Source of the DNA: Verrucomicrobiia bacterium
GTDB lineage: Bacteria; Verrucomicrobiota; Verrucomicrobiia; Limisphaerales; Palsa-1400
Assembly: GCA_025934545.1 (NCBI GenBank)
Contig: JAICXV010000048.1
Coordinates: 1-9,160, forward strand
Length of the DNA: 9,160 nt
Reading direction: 5' to 3'
Part shown: positions 1 through 6,120 of the stretch, piece by piece
How positions within the stretch are numbered: the stretch's first letter is position 1
Layout of the letters: every line of letters starts with the position of its first letter
The notes under the pieces: model-generated
Seen by the model: the letters and a program-made list of their open reading frames with translations, nothing else
Told to the model about the DNA's origin: nothing
Database searches by the model: none
Made by a program: the position numbers and the translations under genes

Positions 1-12
1 AACGTGACTCAT
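1..12 (-). CDS. Start of a third operon gene (partial, first four codons only)
   Basis: The adaptor gene ends with TGA at 11-9 on the minus strand, and an ATG overlaps it at 12-10, giving the same ATGA stop/start overlap seen between the pump and adaptor genes. Reading on gives Met-Ser-His-Val before the window ends. An identical junction type, same strand and zero spacing make a real third cistron plausible. In RND operons the usual third gene is a TolC-type outer-membrane factor, but nothing in four codons shows this, so the product is unknown. The ATG could also be chance. Confidence 0.35.
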
Positions 13-1082
13 TGGGAAATCGTGATGGCCTGCCCGTTGGCGAGAGTGGTTTTGCCGACAGAAATGACCGAGGGCGGAAGCGATTGAGGCTCGGTTATCT
101 CGACGTTTTGGCCGTCGTTGAAACCGGTTTTCACCGGCATCTTTTTGGCCACGCCATTATCAACGACGAAAATTGATGAACCAGATTTTTCGACCATGAC
201 GCCCTCAACCGGCACGAGCGAGACATTGGTGTGTGTTTCGATTCCGACTTTCGCGGTCGCAAACATCCCGGGACGCAACGGTCCGTTTTCATTTTTCAAA
301 TCCACTTCAACAAGCATCGTGCGCGTCGATTCATCCAGCGCCTGCGACGAACGCGTGATTTCGCCCGCAAACGTTTTGTTCGGCAGTTCGTCGACGGTTG
401 TTTTGACGGATAAACCGGTTCGGATATTAGGCACTTCCGTTTCAGGGACGTGGATTTGAACGCGAACCACATTGAAATCATCGATCGTAACAACAGCGGC
501 ATTTGAAGCGGGACTGCTGCCGGTTGCGGCAGGACCAAACGCGCCGGGGTCCACAAACCGATGCGTAACCGTGCCGGAAAATGGTGCAGAAATTTTCGTA
601 TATCCAAGAAGGGTTTCGGCACGCTCGAGATTTGCTTTGGCGCTTTCTGCTTTCGCTTTCGCGGTGTCGATCGTTTGCGCGGGAATCAGGTCTGGCGCTT
701 TCTTTTGTGCATCGGAAGCGCGTTGAAAATCGAGATTCGCGATTTGAGCGTCGGCTTTGAAACGCGCGGCATCCGCCGTCAGCTCGGGCACTTCCAATTC
801 AGCGAGAACATCGCCTTCTTTAACCTGGTCACCTTTATCGACCGAAATTTTCTTCACATAACCCGTCGCTTTTGAATAAAGCGTTGCGTGTTGGTTAGCG
901 ACGATTAGCGCCGGCAGTGAGACCGCGCGCGTCACGTCACCTTTGCCCGTCTTGACCAATTTAACCGCGATGGGCGGCTCGGCTTTTTTAGTCGGAGCGG
1001 CCGGCTCGGGCTGACAGCCAACCAATGCCGCGACGCACAGCAGCGCGAAAACGTGAAATTGTATAGAACGTTTTAATTTCAT
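9..1082 (-). CDS. RND efflux periplasmic adaptor subunit (HlyD/MFP family lipoprotein)
   Basis: A 357-residue membrane fusion protein that should bridge the RND pump to an outer-membrane channel. Residues 1-23 form a lipoprotein signal: KLKR, a hydrophobic stretch, then lipobox Leu20-Val-Gly-Cys23, followed by a Pro/Ala/Lys-rich linker (about 24-38). A biotinyl-lipoyl-like half-motif lies at about 60-97 (GYVKKISVDKGDQVKEGDVL region). An alpha-helical hairpin rich in Ala/Lys/Glu spans about 101-158, and the second lipoyl half with ISAPFSGTV is at about 164-172. Beta-barrel and membrane-proximal domains follow (about 203-357, with LRPGMFATAKVG at 269-280). The length is normal for the family. 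Its ATG overlaps the TGA of the pump gene by four bases and has no Shine-Dalgarno sequence, so translation probably depends on coupling to the pump gene. The substrate cannot be predicted. Confidence 0.93.
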   Translation of the reverse strand: MKLKRSIQFHVFALLCVAALVGCQPEPAAPTKKAEPPIAVKLVKTGKGDVTRAVSLPALIVANQHATLYSKATGYVKKISVDKGDQVKEGDVLAELEVPELTADAARFKADAQIANLDFQRASDAQKKAPDLIPAQTIDTAKAKAESAKANLERAETLLGYTKISAPFSGTVTHRFVDPGAFGPAATGSSPASNAAVVTIDDFNVVRVQIHVPETEVPNIRTGLSVKTTVDELPNKTFAGEITRSSQALDESTRTMLVEVDLKNENGPLRPGMFATAKVGIETHTNVSLVPVEGVMVEKSGSSIFVVDNGVAKKMPVKTGFNDGQNVEITEPQSLPPSVISVGKTTLANGQAITISQ

Positions 1083-4000
1083 GATCTGACGGCAGTATAG
1101 CCACTTTGCGGATCATTTGGATCCATGGACATTGATTTACGACTGCTGCGCGCGCGCAGGATGCTGAACACAGACGAGAGTACGAGCAAGGTCGCAATCG
1201 TTCCGGCAATCAACCCGCCGATGACAGCGCGACCGAGCGGCGCCGTCTGTTCCGAACCTTCGCCGATGCCGAGCGCCATCGGCAGCATGCCGGCGATCAT
1301 CGCGAAACTCGTCATCAGAATTGGTCGCAAGCGAGTGCTCGCACCTTCCACGGCCGCGGCCAGCGAATCGGCGCCGCCAACACGCGCGCGTTCGGCGAAT
1401 GTTACCAGCAAAATTGCGTTCGCGACGGCGACACCGACGGCCATGATTGCGCCCATGAATGATTGGATGTTGATGGTTGTTCCGGTCAGCCACAGGCTCA
1501 CCACCACGCCGGCAACGACCGCGGGAATTGTAGAAATGACAATCAGCGCCAGCAAAACCGATTCAAAATACGCCGCCAGCAAAAGGAAGATCACGACAAC
1601 GGCGAGCAGCAACCCCGTTCGCAGGCCGCTTAACATCTGCTCCAGCGGAATAGTTTGCCCACGCACGTCCACGCGCGATTTCGGTGGAGGATTCCCCACT
1701 TTTTGCAACGCGGCGTTAATCTGCCGTCCAACGGTGCCGAGATCAGAATCGTGCAAATTCGCCGTTAACGTGACCATGCGCTGCATATTGTAACGGTCGT
1801 ATTCGCCGACCGTCGTGCCATTGGTGACGGTCGCCACTGTGCGCAAGAGAACCGGCTGATTATTTTTGCCGAGAACCGGCACATTTTTCAAACTCTCGAC
1901 CGACGTCATCTTGTCCTGCGGAATCTGCACCTGCACCTGGTAACTGACGCCGCTGTTCGGGTCCGCCCAATAGTTAGGAACAGTGAATCGACTTGAAGTG
2001 GTGGCTTCGACCAGCGACCTCGTCGCATCCGTCATTTTCACGCCAATCAACCCCGCCCGTTCGCGATCAATTGCCACATCGACCGTGGGATAATCGAGCG
2101 ATTGCGCAAAACGGATGTCTCGCAATGCCGGGATGTCAGCCAATTGCGTCCGAATCTTTTCCGCAAATTCCCGGCTCGCCGCGAGGTTCGGCCCGCTCAC
2201 CGCAATTTCAATCGGCGTTGTTGCTCCCATGCTCATGACGCGACTAACGATATCGGCCGGTTCGAACGAAAACACCACGTCCGGAAATTCATGCTTAAAC
2301 TTTGCGCGCAACGTTTCCTTTAATTGTTCCACGCGAATATTCGCGCCGCGTTTGAATTGCACCTGCACGACGCCTTCCTCCGGCCCGCTGTTCCAAAGAT
2401 AGATGAAATTGATGGGATAATTGGCCGCATGCACACCGATCAAACCAATCGTTGTTTCGACATTCGTCGCGCCGACCTCTTGCTTGATGTTGTCCAGGAC
2501 AGCCAACGTCGTCTGTTCCGTTTTTTCCAAAACTGTTCCGGCAGGCGCGCGCAGTCTTAATTGTAATTGTCCCGCTTCGACTTTCGGAAAAATTTCCGTC
2601 CCGAGCCTGCCGCCAACAAAATAAATGAGCGCACCGACGACGATTAAATAAACGATCAAGATCACCCAACGCACACGCACCAGTCCCTGTGCGAAACGCG
2701 AGTAGCCAGCCTGCATTTTGGCAAACGCTCCAGCTCCATGTTGGCCGTGTTCTTTGCGATGAATCCAAACTGACAAAATCGGCACGAGCGAACTGGACAG
2801 TAAAAACGACGCGATCATCGAAAATCCGACCGCCAGCGACAGCGGCACAAACAATGCCTTCGCCGGGCCCGTCATGAAGAACGCCGGAATAAAAACCGCC
2901 AGCACGCATAACATCGCCAGAAACCGCGGGACCGCCGTTTCATTCGTTGCGTTAAAAGACGCCAGCGCAAGCGATTCACCTTTTGCGCGATGCGTGTGAA
3001 TGTTTTCAATAGTAACCGTGGCTTCGTCGACCAGAACACCAACCGCCAGCGCCAGTCCGCCGAGCGTCATCAGATTGATCGTCTGCTTCGTAATCGCCAA
3101 CGCGAACATTGCGGCAATCAGTGAAATCGGAATATTCAACACGACAATGAGAGCACTCCGCCAATCGCGCAAAAACAACAACACCATTACGCCGGTCAGA
3201 ACCGCGCCCAGCAAACCTTCGCGCGTGAGCGAGTTGATCGCGCGCGTGACATAAGGGGATTGATCAAATTCGTAACTCACCTTCACGTCATCCGGCAGCA
3301 CGCTTTGGAATTTCGGGAGGTTTTTCTTAACCAAATCGACGACCGACAACGTCGAAGCATCGGCGCGCTTGGTCACCGGGATGTAAACCGTGCGACGACC
3401 GTTCACCAGCGCGATACTTGTCAGGATATCCGAACCATCAATCACCTCACCGACATCGCGCACGAATACCGTTGGGAATGCGCCGGGACGAATTGCAACG
3501 GCCTCAAGGTCCTTGATGTTTTTCGCCGTCCCATTGGCCGGAACCATCGGATATTTATCCCCTAGCCGCATATTTCCCGAAGGACTGATCGTATTCGCAC
3601 TCGCAATCGCCGCGACCACTTCGTCCGGCGACATATTATATGCACGCAAGCGGTCCGGCTTGAGATTGACCACGATTGAACGCGCGCTTCCGCCAAACGG
3701 AGGAGGCGCCGAAACTCCAGGCAACGTCGCGAACAACGGGCGCACGAGGTTCAACGCCGCGTCCTGCATCTGGCCAACCGATTTCGTCTCGCTCGAAAAA
3801 ACCAATTGTCCCACCGGCACGCTACCGGCATCAAACCGCATCACAAAAGGCGACACCGTGCCCGGCGGCATAAATGCACGCGCGCGATTGACGTACGAAA
3901 TGGTTTCCGCCATCGCCTGCGACATATCGACGTCCGGATGAAACTGCAGCTTCATGATGGCCGCGCCCTGGATGGATTTCGATTCGACGTGCTCAATGCC

Positions 4001-4225
4001 CGTGATGTAAAGGAAGTGATACTCGTAAAAATAAGTGAGATAACCCTCCATCTGCGCCGGGTCCATTCCGCCGTAAGGTTGCGCAACGTAAATCGTCGGA
4101 ATTCCCAATGGCGGAAAAATATCTCGCGCCATCTGCCGCCACGCGAGGACGCCTCCGAGACACACGCCAAGAATGACCACCAGGGTGGTGATCGGACGTC
4201 GCATCGCCGGGGAGACCAGATTCAT
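1079..4225 (-). CDS. RND efflux pump, inner-membrane permease (AcrB/HAE-1-like)
   Basis: A 1048-residue proton-driven transporter of the hydrophobe/amphiphile-efflux type. The full family plan is visible. TM1 is at about 10-29, and a large periplasmic porter loop runs from about 35 to 335. TM2-6 lie at 336-487, TM7 at about 519-539, the second porter loop at about 540-865, and TM8-12 at 866-1023. The two halves are internally homologous, as usual. TM4 carries VGVLVDEATVTIENI at 395-409, where Asp400-Glu401 stand where AcrB has the Asp-Asp proton-relay pair. In TM10 the segment GVAVANAILLV (931-941) has Ala935 where AcrB has its relay lysine. The start ATG at 4225 gives a normal N-terminus (MNLVSPAMRRPITT) but has no Shine-Dalgarno sequence. 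The gene is first in its operon, ahead of the adaptor, whereas many RND operons have the adaptor first. The exported compound is not predictable; multidrug, metabolite or lipid are all possible. Confidence 0.95.
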   Translation of the reverse strand: MNLVSPAMRRPITTLVVILGVCLGGVLAWRQMARDIFPPLGIPTIYVAQPYGGMDPAQMEGYLTYFYEYHFLYITGIEHVESKSIQGAAIMKLQFHPDVDMSQAMAETISYVNRARAFMPPGTVSPFVMRFDAGSVPVGQLVFSSETKSVGQMQDAALNLVRPLFATLPGVSAPPPFGGSARSIVVNLKPDRLRAYNMSPDEVVAAIASANTISPSGNMRLGDKYPMVPANGTAKNIKDLEAVAIRPGAFPTVFVRDVGEVIDGSDILTSIALVNGRRTVYIPVTKRADASTLSVVDLVKKNLPKFQSVLPDDVKVSYEFDQSPYVTRAINSLTREGLLGAVLTGVMVLLFLRDWRSALIVVLNIPISLIAAMFALAITKQTINLMTLGGLALAVGVLVDEATVTIENIHTHRAKGESLALASFNATNETAVPRFLAMLCVLAVFIPAFFMTGPAKALFVPLSLAVGFSMIASFLLSSSLVPILSVWIHRKEHGQHGAGAFAKMQAGYSRFAQGLVRVRWVILIVYLIVVGALIYFVGGRLGTEIFPKVEAGQLQLRLRAPAGTVLEKTEQTTLAVLDNIKQEVGATNVETTIGLIGVHAANYPINFIYLWNSGPEEGVVQVQFKRGANIRVEQLKETLRAKFKHEFPDVVFSFEPADIVSRVMSMGATTPIEIAVSGPNLAASREFAEKIRTQLADIPALRDIRFAQSLDYPTVDVAIDRERAGLIGVKMTDATRSLVEATTSSRFTVPNYWADPNSGVSYQVQVQIPQDKMTSVESLKNVPVLGKNNQPVLLRTVATVTNGTTVGEYDRYNMQRMVTLTANLHDSDLGTVGRQINAALQKVGNPPPKSRVDVRGQTIPLEQMLSGLRTGLLLAVVVIFLLLAAYFESVLLALIVISTIPAVVAGVVVSLWLTGTTINIQSFMGAIMAVGVAVANAILLVTFAERARVGGADSLAAAVEGASTRLRPILMTSFAMIAGMLPMALGIGEGSEQTAPLGRAVIGGLIAGTIATLLVLSSVFSILRARSSRKSMSMDPNDPQSGYTAVRS

Positions 4226-4265
4226 TCGCCGAGATAGATATCGCAGACGCGCAGGAGGTTACAAA

Positions 4266-4277
4266 CAGCAATTGCTG
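4266..4277. promoter_or_regulatory. Perfect 12-base palindrome, candidate operator of the efflux operon
   Basis: CAGCAATTGCTG is its own reverse complement and lies 41 bases upstream of the pump start codon, in the divergent region. RND operons are commonly controlled by dimeric TetR- or MarR-type repressors that bind such symmetric sites near the promoter. No regulator gene is present in this window and no convincing -35/-10 pair could be fixed beside it, so the role is inferred. Confidence 0.35.
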
Positions 4278-4339
4278 CACGATAAGTTTTACTTAAATAT
4301 CGGGCTGCAATCAGACTGTTTACCTCCGGAATTATTCAA

Positions 4340-4382
4340 AATAAATGCGTCAGAAACGTTCATTTTTCCTCAATAAATGAAC
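4340..4382. promoter_or_regulatory. Direct repeat and inverted repeat upstream of the small secreted-protein gene
   Basis: The octamer AATAAATG occurs at 4340-4347 and again at 4372-4379, exactly 32 bases apart (about three helical turns, so on the same DNA face). The second copy is also part of an inverted repeat: GTTCATTT at 4358-4365 matches AAATGAAC at 4375-4382 around a 9-base spacer. The element ends 22 bases before the ATG at 4405, so it may be an operator or a hairpin in the mRNA leader. The region is AT-rich and short repeats arise there easily. Confidence 0.3.
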
Positions 4383-4404
4383 ACTTGAGGCGTCGAATTA
4401 TTGT

Positions 4405-4725
4405 ATGAAAAAAATATTGTTACTGTCAGCAATTCTAATCGGAGCCGCTTCCGCTGCCCATGCAGGTGTGCGCCTCGGTTTCGGGTTTGGCCTGCCCTTG
4501 CCGGTGCCCGTGCCACAAGTGGTCGTGAGCCAGCCCGCGCCGGTCGTCTACGCGCAGCCCCAGGTTTGCGCCCCCGCGCCGGAAGTTGTTTATCAGGCAC
4601 CTTGTGCGCCAGTGGTGGTGGCTCCGGCACGCGTTTACGTTGCGCCGCGATATTATTACCCGCATCGCTTCGCCTATTACGGCCATGGCTACGGCTATTA
4701 CGGGCACGGTTATTATCGCCGGTAA
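4405..4725 (+). CDS. Small secreted Val/Pro-rich protein with a Tyr/Gly/His-rich tail
   Basis: A 106-residue protein of unknown function. Residues 1-20 are a clear Sec signal peptide (MKKILLLSAILIGAASAAHA, Ala-His-Ala cleavage), leaving a mature product of about 86 residues. The mature chain has a Gly/Phe/Leu start (21-30), a low-complexity Pro/Val-rich middle (31-81) with Cys55 and Cys67, and a tail at 82-106 very rich in Tyr, Gly and His (YYGHG occurs twice) that ends in Arg-Arg. No catalytic motif is visible. The two cysteines could form one disulfide and the His/Tyr tail might bind metal or a surface, but both are guesses. There is no Shine-Dalgarno sequence at normal spacing: GAGG lies about 14 bases before the ATG. 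A signal peptide directly at this start and a terminator just downstream support a real single-gene unit. I do not recognise a named family. Confidence 0.8.
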   Translation: MKKILLLSAILIGAASAAHAGVRLGFGFGLPLPVPVPQVVVSQPAPVVYAQPQVCAPAPEVVYQAPCAPVVVAPARVYVAPRYYYPHRFAYYGHGYGYYGHGYYRR

Positions 4726-4756
4726 CGTTGGGCCATAACTAAATTGTAAAAAGCAA

Positions 4757-4785
4757 AGCCCCGGCTTCGGTCGGGGCTCTTTTTT
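4757..4785 (+). terminator. Intrinsic terminator with a UUCG tetraloop
   Basis: AGCCCCG at 4757-4763 pairs with CGGGGCT at 4772-4778. A G-T wobble and a C-G pair extend this to nine base pairs closed by TTCG at 4766-4769. A C and six T residues (4779-4785) follow. It lies 31 bases after the stop codon of the small secreted-protein gene, which it should terminate. It is the only textbook terminator I see in the window. Confidence 0.9.
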
Positions 4786-4823
4786 GTTCCGATTGCGCGC
4801 GAGTGCATTTAAACTCCAGACCG

Positions 4824-6119
4824 ATGCCACCATCCGAACAACCCGTAGCCGCGACTGCTGCTGATGTCGCGCTGCCGGTTTCAGCCAGCTTCGGTTCGCT
4901 TTCGGCGCGACAATGGAAATCCGGAATCGCGGCGTGGTTAGGTTGGTTTTTTGATGGATTGGAGCTGCATCTTTACACGTTGGTCGCAACTCCGCTTGTC
5001 GCGCATTTGCTGAAGGTCGACGGCACAACCGACCCTCACGTCAAAACTTACAGTGCCTGGATCCAGGCGGCGTTCCTCATCGGCTGGGCTGTCGGCGGCG
5101 GAATCTTCGGACGACTGGGCGACAAGATCGGACGCAGTCGCGCGCTCAGCCTGACGATTCTTACTTACGCCGCGTTCACCGGCATTTCGTTTTTTGCCCA
5201 AACATGGTGGCAACTGCTCATTTTCCGATTCATCTCGGCGCTTGGCATCGGCGGCGAATGGGCGGTCGGAGCGAGTTTGCTCGCCGAAACCTGGCCGAAA
5301 CATTGGCGTCCGTGGATTGCAGCCGTGCTGCAAACCGGCGTCAACCTCGGCATTCTTTTCGCGTGCTTCGTTGTTTACGAACTGGCCGGACAACCCGAGC
5401 GATACGTTTTTTTGGTCGGCGTGCTGCCGGCCATCATTGTCTTTTGGATTCGGCGCAACGTTCCTGAGCCCGAGGAATGGCGCGAAGCGAAGCTCAAGGA
5501 ACAAACCAAACCGCAGTTGCGCGATTTGTTCAAAGGCGACATCTGCAAAACGACGGTGCTCACCATCGCCGTTTGTTCGCTGACGTTGACCGGATGGTGG
5601 GCGTTCATGTTCTGGCACCCGCAATATCTTCGCAACTTGCCGCAACTGGCGACCTGGAGCGCGGCGGAAAAGCAGCAATACGTTTCCAAAATATTTTTCC
5701 TGGTCGTCGGCGTTTCCATTTTTGGAAATTATTTTTCTTCGTGGGTCGCCACATTCATCGGATATCGACGCACAATCTTTTTATCGTGCATCGCGTTTGT
5801 GCTCGCGTTCTGGCAGGCGTTCCGAATTCCACGCGGGCCTGATGAGTTGGAAATTTATCTGCCGCTCATCGGCTTTTGTTCCGGCGTGTTTGGTCTCTAC
5901 ACCATGTATCTGCCGCCCTTGTTCCCTACCCTGCTCCGCACGACGGGCGCTGGATTCTGTTATAATATTGGCCGAATCGCCGCCGGAATCGGGACCGTCG
6001 TCTTTCTTCTCTACGTCTCGGTCGGAGATTTTAGATCAGCGCTGCTCGGCATCGGCGTGCTGTTCGCATTTGCCGCAGTCGTTTCGTGGTTCCTGCCCGA
6101 TTTAGCGAAGGGCGAATAG
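4824..6119 (+). CDS. Major facilitator superfamily transporter, 12 TM
   Basis: A 431-residue secondary transporter of the inner membrane. A cytoplasmic N-terminal tail (1-32) is followed by TM1 carrying GWFFDGLELHLYTLV (40-54), with an acidic Asp44 as in proton-coupled aromatic-acid, sugar and carboxylate carriers. The loop 2-3 signature GRLGDKIGR (motif A) is at 96-104, and RFISALGIGGEW is at 135-146 in the TM4 region. A charged central loop spans about 211-238 and the C-terminal six helices follow, with FPTLLRTTGAGFCYNIGRI at 367-385. The combination resembles the sialate/lactate (SHS) and aromatic acid (AAHS) carriers, so an organic acid or sugar acid taken up with protons is likely; the substrate is uncertain. 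I chose the ATG at 4824; an in-frame GTG at 4803 would add seven residues, but neither start has a Shine-Dalgarno sequence. It ends one base from the convergent sulfatase stop. Confidence 0.92.
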   Translation: MPPSEQPVAATAADVALPVSASFGSLSARQWKSGIAAWLGWFFDGLELHLYTLVATPLVAHLLKVDGTTDPHVKTYSAWIQAAFLIGWAVGGGIFGRLGDKIGRSRALSLTILTYAAFTGISFFAQTWWQLLIFRFISALGIGGEWAVGASLLAETWPKHWRPWIAAVLQTGVNLGILFACFVVYELAGQPERYVFLVGVLPAIIVFWIRRNVPEPEEWREAKLKEQTKPQLRDLFKGDICKTTVLTIAVCSLTLTGWWAFMFWHPQYLRNLPQLATWSAAEKQQYVSKIFFLVVGVSIFGNYFSSWVATFIGYRRTIFLSCIAFVLAFWQAFRIPRGPDELEIYLPLIGFCSGVFGLYTMYLPPLFPTLLRTTGAGFCYNIGRIAAGIGTVVFLLYVSVGDFRSALLGIGVLFAFAAVVSWFLPDLAKGE

Positions 6120-6120
6120 G

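Noticed and set aside
1125..1793. 222-codon open frame on the plus strand opposite the RND pump gene
   Set aside because: It lies wholly inside the antisense of a well-supported gene and its translation has no domain, signal or consistent composition. GC-rich genes commonly leave such open shadows.
3390..3941. 183-codon plus-strand open frame opposite the RND pump gene
   Set aside because: Antisense shadow of conserved pump sequence, with a low-complexity Arg/Thr/Ser-rich translation and no recognisable motif.
4803..4823. Upstream GTG start for the MFS gene
   Set aside because: It would add only seven residues, has no Shine-Dalgarno sequence, and the ATG at 4824 is the better codon. It cannot be fully excluded.
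4435..5678. Two long minus-strand open frames opposite the small secreted-protein and MFS genes
   Set aside because: Both overlap strongly supported plus-strand genes. One crosses the terminator and intergenic spacer, and neither shows a family motif.
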